A DNA stretch of 64,000 bases from NCBI GenBank assembly GCA_006384855.1, contig VCJN01002082.1, forward strand, positions 54,068 to 118,067. The letters run 5' to 3'. The stretch's first letter is position 1; each line of letters begins with the position of its first letter. Position numbers and translations under genes: made by a program. Below the pieces are notes generated by a model. The model saw only the letters and a program-made list of their open reading frames with translations, searched no databases and had not been told where the DNA came from. Source of the DNA: Tetraselmis striata (lineage: Eukaryota > Chlorophyta > Chlorodendrophyceae > Chlorodendrales > Chlorodendraceae). Shown here piece by piece: positions 42,562 through 52,560 of this stretch.

Positions 42562-44103
42562 CCCCACGTGTGGTATTGACCCCTTATGACCACGCTCTAC
42601 GGATGGTCGAACCGGGTCGCCACGGATTTTGTCGTGGATCATATGCCCATCTATCCCGTCGAGAACTACAAGCACCGCATGCATACCGCTTCGAAAAATC
42701 GATGGGCTTCCGTGGCGATTGAAGCGGGGGCGGTGCTCGACCAGGACCGCTCGGGAGTCGGCGACTTGACCCTTGAGACGAGTGGGCGGCGCCCAACGGA
42801 CCGCTCGCGGCCGTCAGATTTGACGCTCGCGGGGTGGGTTGGCGGTGTGGCGGGTGGGGGGGGGGGGGGGGGGGTGCGATTACATGATCGATTCCGCGTG
42901 CGTGTCCTCCACGACCCCCACTTGGGGCAACGGCCCCCGCTGGTGCACCCCGCGGGGATCGCAGCGACCGAGGCGGAGCACAACAAGCTGGCGGCGGACC
43001 GGGCGTCTTCCGCCCCAGTACAGGGCGTTCACGTGCACTACCATGTTGTGGTTGAGGACCGCGGCCGCCTCGGAAAATTCGCTTTATCGGTAGTCTACAT
43101 CTTTGCGGTGTTACTTGCTGTGCGCAACTTCCCTGGCGATCCTTTCGCCCCGACTTCATGCTTTGTTCGTGGTCAGTCCGTCCAGTCTCGGAATTTTGTT
43201 GCCAGCCGGCCCGCTGAGTTCATCCGCCATCACCTGTCGCGCACGCGGCGGGGGTTATTGCAGCGATTCTCTGCTTGCGTGCATGGTACCTTGGGCGGCA
43301 TTCTCTCTTCCGGAGTGCAGACGGCCAAATCTGATGCGTCTGCCCGTGCTCATTCCGCACCCTCTTCTCGTGCTGCTTCCGCCGCACGATTGTTGTAGTG
43401 GACGTTTCCTATTGCCTTTATTTCGGGTTGTTTCGTCCTGATCGCCTTTCGCAGCTAGCTCATGTATCTATAACATTATTCAGTACCCGAGGCTACTGAT
43501 GATTATCAGCCAATATCCTACCATATTGATTACAATGAGTCTGTGAGTTGAGTATGTGAGTCTGTGAGCCTGTCTCTCTGTCGTCGACTTTCGGAACGGG
43601 GTCGCATGTATTATTAGATAGATCGAAAATGTATCCGTTATGGATTCCGTCATAATTCCGCGCTCGCCAAAATAACTGTCGCGCTTACCTGCTGACTACT
43701 CGTACTAGTGCGGGTACCGGTCGGCCGCCGTTGGTCGGGCCGGTCGTCGCCGTTCGTCAGGTCTACGGGGCGGGTGTGGCGCGATGCACCGATCCATGCG
43801 CGTGGACCGGACCCGGACGCCGGACGCCGTCGTTCGTCTGTCGCCGGCCGCCGGACGACCGTCGCCCGTCCGCCTCGCCGCCCGTCCGTCGACCGACGCC
43901 CGGCCCCGGGTCAGTAGGTCGACGGGTCGCCGGACGGAGGGCTGTGCCATGTAGCGACTACTACGATTGCTTATCTTTGGAGCTCTCTGGATTCTACACT
44001 CATGCAACGGGTCTATACTTGCTATTTTATCCATATAGCCGAGCCGAGAAAGCACCGTTCGTAGAAGTCTCGATAAGATGGCCTAGCCCTAGCTACCCTG
44101 ATA
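42562..44103. other. Unassigned DNA left of CACTA-like copy B
   Basis: A long plus-strand frame (42586-43398) is GC-rich and partly low complexity (G run at 42857-42874) with no recognised domain. 43700-43920 is dominated by CGxCCGxC repeats. The final ATA (44101-44103) is the copy B target duplication. Confidence 0.4.
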
Positions 44104-44716
44104 CACTGTGAGATTCAGATGTGACGTAAATGTGCCCTACTGGTGACGAACGACGACATACGGGGACGATACGGGACGGACGAGGGACGTGGATTTCATA
44201 CCCAGTAGCGACGACTATCGCGCGCGACCTGTAAAGTACTATATGAATTTCTCGTTTCCATAATTTCATCAAATTGATATGCGCACGCGGGCTCGCGTGT
44301 CGCCCGCCGACGCGGAGCACCCGGGCTAAGTACAGGCGGATGTACGCACTCATTGCACATCGCCGCACATCGCTGACCGCACATCGCTGACCGCTGACCC
44401 CGCGGTGTGCCGCGATGTGCGGCACGACGGGCGGAGGTGTGGGCGGATGTAGGTGGTACGGTAGGTGGTAGGCGGTAGGTGGTGTTCGTAGGTGCGCGTT
44501 TTAATGCAGCCGCCCTAACTGCTGATGATTGTGTAACGCCCCAGCACGCGCATGAAGTATGGGGTCGCCTCACGGTCACCGCCGCTCACCGTTGAATCAA
44601 GCGCGGACAGCCGCGCACTCGCATCTGTGTTGCCTGCCGGTGGTGGGTTACATCCACCCCAACTCTCAACCCCCCCCCCCCCCCCCCCCCCCCGCCCCCC
44701 GCGCGCGGCAGCAGGC

Positions 44717-45127
44717 ATGCCGGCAAAGGGATGGATAGCGAGTGTGTCGAAGGATGGCGTGTACTCATGCAAGCACTGCCGGGGCAACGTGACGGGCACT
44801 TGTGATAAGATGGCGCGAGAGCGGCACTTCCTAAAATTCCCGAACTGTAGCCACTCGTTGAAGCGTGCGGCTAAGTTGCGCCGCAAGGCCGCCTTATCAC
44901 AAGCAGCAGCAGCAGGGGCGGCAGCAGCAGCAGCAACAACAACAGGGGCGGCAGCAGGAGTAGCTGCAGCCGTCGGAAACGGCCCGCCGGCGCCGGTCTC
45001 GGACGACGGCGGCTCGAAGGTGGACGATGTGATGGGCGTGGGGGAGGACCCCGTTGGCGAAGACGGTATGGACATCGACGCGCCTGCGTGGCCGCCGGCG
45101 GGCGTGGAACCCGCGATGAGGGCGTGA
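44717..45127 (+). CDS. Zinc-finger-like exon of the CACTA-like element (copy B)
   Basis: The ATG at 44717 gives MPAKGWIASVSKDGVYSCKH, with CxxC then HFLKFPNCSHSLKRAAKLRR, an Ala-rich stretch and an acidic part (VGEDPVGEDGMDIDAP). The frame is open to 45127 but probably splices into the Tudor-like exon, which lies in another frame. Similar to BED-like fingers, not canonical. Confidence 0.5.
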   Translation: MPAKGWIASVSKDGVYSCKHCRGNVTGTCDKMARERHFLKFPNCSHSLKRAAKLRRKAALSQAAAAGAAAAAATTTGAAAGVAAAVGNGPPAPVSDDGGSKVDDVMGVGEDPVGEDGMDIDAPAWPPAGVEPAMRA

Positions 45128-45309
45128 TATGGAAAGGCGATTCCGGCGACTTCTACATGAAGGTCATCGCCAAGAAGTTCCGGGGGGTATGGCACTACGG
45201 CGTGATAACCGGCGTCGTTACCGAGTGGGTGTTGGAGGACTACGGCGGGGCGACCCAGTGGCGCGCTGTTTTCGAGGACGGGGGCATTGTGGGCCTTCTG
45301 CGTTCAGAG
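45124..45309 (+). CDS. Tudor-like domain exon of the CACTA-like element (copy B)
   Basis: Same domain as 21637-21822: FYMKVIAKKFRGVWHYGVI and QWRAVFEDGGIVGLLRSE, ending at a GTGAGT donor at 45310. One residue differs early (GDSGD for GDPGD), and the rest is conserved. This suggests a recent common source. Confidence 0.5.
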
Positions 45310-46042
45310 GTGAGTGGGCCCGGCCTGCGTGCTGGTGGCACCACTCAACTGCGGTTGTATGGAATCACACGCACCCGCCCGGTCGGCGTGGCAGGTTGTG
45401 GAGGCTATGGCGGCTGCCCAGGAGCACCCCCCTGTGGATGCGGACGGGGAGGCTCGCTTGGTAACCGTCCATGAAGGCGATGACTTGTCCAGTGAATCAC
45501 GCACCTTGCCCGGCGTGCGGTCAACACAACCCGGCTGGCGGAGGCCAAGCAGAACACTGGCTGCCATGGCGTGTGCCATGTGCATGTGGTCCGGGGCTAT
45601 GTCAGCATGGTCAACCTCTTCCCCCTCGCGCCGTTCCACCTGTTTTTTTTGGCTTGGGAAGGGACTTCTGGAGGAAATTTGTCACCGTGCAGGGCCACAT
45701 TGGATTCCGAGCTATGAAGCAGGAAGACCGGCGCCAGGCTTTAGTCCCGATACCCAGCAACTTTGAACGCGGGTTGCGCCCTTCGTTTGCAGTGTCCAAG
45801 AATCGAAAGGTAAACCCCTCCCCCCCCCCCCCCCCCCCCCCGGGCGTGGGCGTGGGCGTGGGCGTGACGGCATTCCCCTCCATGACTGCAGGGTCAGGCA
45901 AGGTGACGGTGCAGCCCGGCTGGGTCATGGAGGACTGCTTGCACCACATGGAAACGTTTTCCATTCTTAACGCCGGTCCGCTCCTCGAGGAGGCCCGGGT
46001 GAAGGCGATCATGACCGAGAAGGAGCTTCGCGTCCCCAGGCG

Positions 46043-47173
46043 GTGCTTGGGCACATGTACAAGCGCATGCAAGGAGCTGCGTGGTTCGTCACGCGGTGGG
46101 GGTTGCAGAATGTGGTGACGGAGGAGGACGGCCCCGAGCGCAAGGCGCAGGTGGACGCGCTCACTAGGGAGGGGAGGACTCGATACCCAGCGCGGCGCCA
46201 AGGCGCGGCGGCCGGGGCAGCGCGGCGCCAAGGCGCGGCGGCCGGGGCAGCGCGGCGCCAAGGCGCGGCGGCCGGGGCAGCGCGGCGCCAAGGCGCGGCG
46301 GCCGGGGCAGCGCGGCGCCAAGGCGCGGCGGCCGGGGCAGCGCGGCGCCAAGGCGCGGCGGCCGGGGCAGCGCGGCGCCAAGGCGCGGCGGCCGGGGCAG
46401 CGCGGCGCCAAGGCGCGGCGGCCGGGGCAGCGCGGCGCCAAGGCGCGGCGGCCGGGGCAGCGCGGCGCCAAGGCGCGGCGGCCGGGGCAGCGCGGCGCCA
46501 AGGCGCGGCGGCCGGGGCAGCGCGGCGCCAAGGCGCGGCGGCCGGGGCAGCGCGGCGCCAAGGCGCGGCGGCCGGGGCAGCGCGGCGCCAAGGCGCGGCG
46601 GCCGGGGCAGCGCGGCGCCAAGGCGCGGCGGCCGGGGCAGCGCGGCGCCAAGGCGCGGCGGCCGGGGCAGCGCGGCGCCAAGGCGCGGCGGCCGGGGCAG
46701 CGCGGCGCCAAGGCGCGGCGGCCGGGGCAGCGCGGCGCCAAGGCGCGGCGGCCGGGGCAGCGCGGCGCCAAGGCGCGGCGGCCGGGGCAGCGCGGCGCCA
46801 AGGCGCGGCGGCCGGGGCAGCGCGGCGCCAACGCGAGTGGGATGGGCGGGGCAGCGCGGCGCCAAGGCGCGGCGGACGGGGCAGCGCGGCGCCAAGGCGC
46901 GGCGGCCGGGGCAGCGCGGCGCCAACTCGAGTGGGATGGGCGGGGCAGCGCGGCGCCAAGGCGCGGCGGCCGGGGCAGCGCGGCGCCAAGGCGCGGCGGC
47001 CGGGGCAGCGCGGCGCCAAGGCGCGGCGGCCGGGGCAGCGCGGCGCCAAGGCGCGGCGGCCGGGGCAGCGCGGCGCCAAGGCGCGGCGGCCGGGGCAGCG
47101 CGGCGCCAAGACAGCGCATACAGCGGAATCGGCGGAAAGGGATGCATTACAAGTTGTGGACGGCAGGCGCTGA
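46043..47173 (+). CDS. Minisatellite-encoded decapeptide repeat protein (copy B)
   Basis: Reads FVTRWGLQNVVTEEDGPERK, then about 30 decapeptides RRQGAAAGAA. The N-terminal part seen in copy A lies in a different frame here because of a deletion near 46030-46045. The repeat is open in several frames, so coding status rests on the conserved flank rather than on the repeat. Confidence 0.4.
   Translation: MLGHMYKRMQGAAWFVTRWGLQNVVTEEDGPERKAQVDALTREGRTRYPARRQGAAAGAARRQGAAAGAARRQGAAAGAARRQGAAAGAARRQGAAAGAARRQGAAAGAARRQGAAAGAARRQGAAAGAARRQGAAAGAARRQGAAAGAARRQGAAAGAARRQGAAAGAARRQGAAAGAARRQGAAAGAARRQGAAAGAARRQGAAAGAARRQGAAAGAARRQGAAAGAARRQGAAAGAARRQGAAAGAARRQGAAAGAARRQREWDGRGSAAPRRGGRGSAAPRRGGRGSAAPTRVGWAGQRGAKARRPGQRGAKARRPGQRGAKARRPGQRGAKARRPGQRGAKARRPGQRGAKTAHTAESAERDALQVVDGRR
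46189..47110. repeat. 30-bp GC minisatellite, about 30 units (copy B)
   Basis: Perfect 30-bp periodicity over 46189-46828. Three variant segments follow (46829-46960), two with CGAGTGGGATGGGCGGGGCA, then further perfect units. More than twice the length of the copy A array. Confidence 0.95.
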
Positions 47174-48059
47174 AAACTATGCGGTCATGCCGCAACAACC
47201 CCAGCACTGGCTTCTGGATACCTCTGATCTGGCTGACGGCGGCGGGCTGCGGGATGCAGGGCCGCATGACTGAGGTGGCGGTGCTGGTGAGCCCGGAGAG
47301 TCTGCATGCGGCGGAGGCGGCAGAGCCGCATAGGCACTAGACAATGCTCTGAAGCGAGCCCCAATTGTCTGCCCAGCGCCTGCCCCAATGTAACGCACCA
47401 GCTTGGCAGCAATTGGCAGCTCTTTTGCCCCCCCTCCACCCCACAGACACACTACCAATACCAGTTTCTCATCCCGGCGGGCAGTTGATGCGTATACCCA
47501 GGCTTGTGCGTCCGCGGTGCGGGGGGGGGGGGGGGGGGGGGGGGGGGAATCACTATAGCTAAGCTAGTGATGTGAGATATGAGTGCAGCAACAGATATTG
47601 TGCAAGATATAATACGATGGCATGCAAGCGGGTCCCCGCTCTTCCACAATCATTGGCCCTGCTCCCTCTTGCCCCGCCCCCGGTGCCCTTTAGCTGCTCT
47701 CAGCATCCCGAGTGGGATGGGCGGGGCAGCGGTTGCTACCGAGTGAGGCGTAGCATCGTTTGCAGTAGCAACGCAGCCTTTCCGGTGTGACGCCGCCTGG
47801 ATGTAACCCAGCAGTACGCGCAAAGCGCAAGTGCAAGCTGCTGATGGCGGGGATCCCGCGCGGGGGGGGGGGGGGGGGGCAGCGGCTGTGGGATAGGCGG
47901 GGCAGCGGTTGCTACCGAGTGAGGCGTAGCATCGTTTGCAGTAGCAACGCAGCCTTTCCGGTTGCATAGTGTGACACCGCTTGGATGTAACCCAACAGTA
48001 CGCGCAAAGTGCAAGTGTTACACGTCCGTGTGCCCCACCCAATGACATTGCGCCCGACC

Positions 48060-48950
48060 TCACTGACGGCATGTCTCGCTCTCCTTCAGCTCCTGGGCCG
48101 TCCGCCGCCTCACCCTGCGCACCCTACCAGCCGCGCGTGCCTTCTCGGAAGCCTCACACACGGCGGCGCGAGTCGCGTCGTGGAACGCGTCCCTGACATG
48201 GCGGAACTCCGCCCTCACCGTGGCCGTGGTCGGGCAGAGGACTGCCCGCTGATGGGTCGCCATGCATGGGTACTTGGGGCCGCACAAAGCCGGGGTGCCG
48301 TCGCAGCAACACTCCCAGTCCGTCCGTTGGCCGCAGTCCACGCATGACGGGCGTCCGGCCAGGACACGCACATGATAGTGCATGTGGCCGCCTCCCGCCA
48401 CTGCTCGTAGTGCTCCGGTCAACATGGCGACGAGCAAGTCGGCATGTCCCGCAGGTGGCTGCGGGGCGGGTGGCGCGAGCGCAGCCTCGCTCGCCTCGAC
48501 AACCCCCTCAGCCCGATCAGTCGCCTCGACCACGACCTCCTCCGCCTCCTGACGCGGCGCACCAGGCGCATCATCGTCGCCTGGCAGGGCGTCCCCCCCC
48601 GCAACGGCGCCGTCGGCGGTGGCCGACGCCGTCGTGGCGGGGTGTTGTGAGGAGGTGGCCCTAGACATAGGTGGGGCCGGCACCGCCATGTGTTGCTCCA
48701 CATGCGGTGCGGTTCCTGACGCGACAGCTCCGTCGCACCAGTACCGGCGCCGGCACCCCACGCCTGTTGGGATTACCACCAACCGGCATGTTTCCTTTGG
48801 GAGGCGGTTCATCCGCGTCGGAGGTGAGCGGCGGTGCCTGTGTGGGTGTGAATACTGCCCGGCCATAAGGCTCCCGCCGCCTGCCGCTCCGCCGACCCAA
48901 GCCGCGGCGTGTGCTGCGCCCCGCATAGTCGCCTCGAATATAATATACAT
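48060..48950 (-). CDS. Cysteine-rich protein of the CACTA-like element (copy B)
   Basis: 296 codons; same protein as 18565-19371 with a longer intact N-terminus (MYIIFEATMRGAAHAAAWVG). It has the Cys/His set CVDCGQRTDWECCCDG...CGPKYPC, a basic C-terminus (RVRRVRRRT) and the CRQ end. It runs opposite to the zinc-finger/Tudor gene, so the element has at least two divergent or convergent transcription units. Confidence 0.55.
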   Translation of the reverse strand: MYIIFEATMRGAAHAAAWVGGAAGGGSLMAGQYSHPHRHRRSPPTRMNRLPKETCRLVVIPTGVGCRRRYWCDGAVASGTAPHVEQHMAVPAPPMSRATSSQHPATTASATADGAVAGGDALPGDDDAPGAPRQEAEEVVVEATDRAEGVVEASEAALAPPAPQPPAGHADLLVAMLTGALRAVAGGGHMHYHVRVLAGRPSCVDCGQRTDWECCCDGTPALCGPKYPCMATHQRAVLCPTTATVRAEFRHVRDAFHDATRAAVCEASEKARAAGRVRRVRRRTAQELKESETCRQ

Positions 48951-49682
48951 GACGCGGGGACGGGGGGGGGGGGGGGGGGGGATTCGTGCGTTTCGTATGT
49001 CGGCGGAAAGGCGTGCGAAGCTGCGGCTGGCGAAGGTGGTGGAAATAAGCGTGGCGGCGTCGGCGGCGTATTACCGTGCGTGCATGCGTGCGCAACCCCG
49101 CGGCAGCAAGCGCCGGACTCGGCGTGTGCCGGCGGCAGAGCTGCGAAGCCATGGACACGGTACGGGATGCCAAGTTTGGCTAAGCAACTGCCGAGGCTGG
49201 CGGCTTAACCCCCATGTCCGGCGGTTAAGGGACGGAAAGTGCGTAGAAGTTGATCGGCAAAGCGGGCATATAAGCCTGGCTGTGCTAGGTTCCTATTAAG
49301 TAATGGCGGTTTGTGCTAAGTAATTCGTAGGGGTGGAACATGCAGCGCAGGTAGGGGGCGGTATAAATGAGGCCGGGCACATATACTGCTCCACGAAACG
49401 ACACTGTCGCACGTGTAGTTGAATAGACGCCCCCCCCCCCCCCCCCCCCCCCCGCCGGGTCGGCCCGCCGACCCGCCACGGCATGTAATATCTGTCATGC
49501 ATCGCCGGGGTATGTGTGAGTGGATGCCCCGCCGCCACACACCCCCCCCCCAAGCCCCCCCCCCCCCCCCCCATTTACACTTGTGCACTCATTAAGTTTG
49601 GGCTGGTTTCGGAGCAGTACATGTACGTATGTATATACATACAATGGAACGTAGGACCTGCGCGGAAAGAGGCGGGGCTGGC

Positions 49683-50830
49683 GGAGTGCGTTGGGGGTGC
49701 GTAGAGTAGCGTGTTGGTGAGATTCGGGGTGCATCGGACGCCGGATGCCCATCCACCCAGCGTAAAAGACGCGTACGTAATATTCACACTATATATATTC
49801 ACACGCAAATGTGTGAAAACCGGACATACCGTGCCGGATGGGTGGGAATACGGCGTCCGATGCAGCCAAAACCCCAGGGACACGCTATTCTATGCACCGC
49901 CAATGCACTCCGCCAGCACCGCCTCATTCTCTGTCGATTTCGAAAACGCCTTCACATTATCCACCGCTAATTGCAATTGCCACCGTGTAATATGTTGTCA
50001 CGATGTGCGCACACAACAACACTTACTACCGGTTCCGACGCGGATGGAGGCGAGGCTTGCGGAGTGCGTTGGGGGTGCGTAGAGTAGCGTGCTGCAAATA
50101 ATTGGGGTGCATCGGACGCCGGATGCCCATCCACCCGGCGTAAAAGACGCGTAATATTCACACTTTATTAACACACAAATGTGTAAAAACCGGACATTCC
50201 GTGCCGGATGGGTGGGAATACGGCGTCCGATGCAGCCAAAACCCCAGGGACACGCTATTCTATGCACCGCCAATGCACTCCGCCAGCACCGCCTCATTCT
50301 CTGTCGATTTCGAAAACGCCTTCACATTATCCACCGCTAATTGCAATTGCCACCGTGTAATATGTTGTCACGATGTGCGCACACAACAACACTTACTACC
50401 GGTTCCGACGCGGATGGAGGCGAGGCTTGCGGAGTGCGTTGGGGGTGCGTAGAGTAGCGTGCTGCAAATAATTGGGGTGCATCGGACGCCGGATGCCCAT
50501 CCACCCGGCGTAAAAGACGCGTAATATTCACACTTTATTAACACACAAATGTGTAAAAACCGGACATTCCGTGCCGGATGGGTGGGAATACGGCGTCCGA
50601 TGCAGCCAAAACCCCAGGGACACGCTATTCTATGCACCGCCAATGCACTCCGCCAGCACCGCCTCATTCTTTGTCGATTTCGAAAACGCCTTCACATTAT
50701 CCACCGCTAATAATTGCAATTGCCACCGTGTAATGTTGTCACGATGTGCGCACACAACAACACTTACTACCGGTTCCGACGCGGATGGAGGCGAGGCTTG
50801 CGGAGTGCACTGGCGGTGCACAGACTAGCG
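49683..50830. repeat. 370-bp tandem repeat, three units (copy B)
   Basis: The block GTGCCGGATGGGTGGGAATA recurs at about 49831, 50201 and 50571, exactly 370 bp apart. Each unit contains two about 75-bp segments that are inverses of each other. Confidence 0.92.
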
Positions 50831-51562
50831 GGAGACTAGATCCATTGTCGCTTATTTACAAGCACGGGCGGTGCTGGCAGACCTGATCGTCTACGGCCGA
50901 TATAATATTCACACTAAATTAACATCGGTGCACACCGCCGCACACCGCCGCACACCGCCGCACACCGCTGCGCGCGCACATTCGTCGCACACATTATCCC
51001 GGATTCACTCGCCGTATCCATTACGCCGTGCTACTTCAACAATAAACATTGCGAAATTACACCGACACAATGCCGCACCGACTAGCTCTTGACAATACGT
51101 GCATATAAATAGTAGTGGCGCGCTGCTCCTCGCCTCCGATGTGTCGTTGACTGCTGCGGAAGGCGGTCGTCGACTGGGTGTTAGTTTCTCCACCTCGGCC
51201 GCCCCCCCCCCCCCCCCCCCGCCCCCCCCCCCCCCCTTCACCGCTCACAGCGCCATGGCCGACCTCGCCCCCCCGGGCAAACGTGGGCGGCGAGCCTTGT
51301 TGTCTCGCGTGTCCGCGCCGCCGGCATCGAGGAGGACGAGAAAGACATGAGGAAACGCGTGACAAGGTGGGCGCGCAACAAAACACTCCATCCTCCACAT
51401 TAGCACGCACCCACTCGTGGCTAACTTGTGCCGCGCGCAGGTTCGTCCGGGAGCGCCGTTAAGGCCCACCTCAACGCCAAGGCTTCCACAGTGCCAGCGG
51501 CGCAACTCATGGTGGCCGAGGAGGCCGCATCCTCAGCCGCTTAAAGGCGAAACGATTGTGGC

Positions 51563-51832
51563 TTGTTGTGGGTGTCTGGGCACAGGGGGCGTCCCGACGC
51601 GAAGGTAAGGAAGCTCATGGCGGCGTCGTCGACGGCACAGCCTCCCGGGGTGGTGAAGACACTGACGGATGACAAGAAGCGGAAGAGGCCAGTGAAGAAA
51701 CGCCGAGGTAAGAAACTGACGGTCGCGGAGTCGGAGGCGGAGTCGGAGGCGCAGGCGGAGGCGGAGGCGGAGGCAGCGAGATCGTCGAAGCGGAGGGTCC
51801 CGCGGGCACGCAAGAACAAGAACAAGCAGTAG
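51563..51832 (+). CDS. Basic protein exon of the CACTA-like element (copy B)
   Basis: 89 codons, counterpart of 15980-16255: KKRKRPVKKRRGKKL, SE/AE repeat, KNKNKQ stop. The repeat is two residues shorter, in frame. Confidence 0.5.
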   Translation: MLWVSGHRGRPDAKVRKLMAASSTAQPPGVVKTLTDDKKRKRPVKKRRGKKLTVAESEAESEAQAEAEAEAARSSKRRVPRARKNKNKQ

Positions 51833-52560
51833 CCCCCGCCCCCTTACCCCCCCCCTCCCCCCCCCCCCCCCAGGCGGGAGCGGCTGGCGGCGAGGGGGGG
51901 CGGGGGGGGGCGGGGCGGGCGTGGTCCCCCCGCCCCCGCACCCCCCCCCCCCCCCCCCCCGGGCCACATCCCCCGATGGCAGCTGTCGCGAATATTGTAA
52001 TTCAAACATTCTTCGGCAAACCGCTGCCTGCCCCCGCCCTCCCCCTCGCGAATATTTATGTAACGTGAGCACTCTTTGGCAAAACATGGCAGCCAAACCG
52101 CCCATCTGATGACCTTTGATCGGACGGCTGGCAGGCCCGTTCAGCAGTACTAGCTATAATGTACACAAAAATCCCCACTTTGGCCGAATAGTACGGCTGA
52201 GATTTGCGCTCCCATGTACTAATATAGTCGTAGTTATCCACAGGACCACTCTCCATCGTGCCCGGGTACCGGGTACCGGGTACTCGATACCCGGTACCGG
52301 CGTCATAAATATATCGCGTACTACCCGGTACTACACGGACAACCTTGTACCTTGTACGTCAGTGCCATGTACGCTTCACCGGGCTGGTACGAATACCAGA
52401 ATGATGACAAAAAGGATTTATCGCCCGCCGGCAATAACGCCGGATGTACTCGCACGTAACTGGATGGACGTGCCGCCACCAGCAGCAGCCTTCACGGATA
52501 AATAATAGTCGCTAGTAGTAGTGCTTCGTCACCTGTATGTCACATCTGAATCTCACAGTG

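Larger units (their letters stand above)
44104..52560 (+). mobile_element. CACTA-like DNA transposon copy B
   Basis: Starts CACTGTGAGATTCAGATGTG at 44104 and ends with its inverse at 52560; ATA flanks both sides (44101-44103, 52561-52563). Length is 8,457 bp. It is collinear with copy A in reverse and lacks the 6768-15301 insertion. It carries the zinc-finger-like, Tudor-like, minisatellite, Cys-rich and basic frames, but no transposase domain I can recognise. Confidence 0.9.

Noticed and set aside
46189-47110. CRISPR-like array of 30-bp units
   Set aside because: Units are contiguous with no spacers. It is a minisatellite in a eukaryotic transposon, present in both copies.
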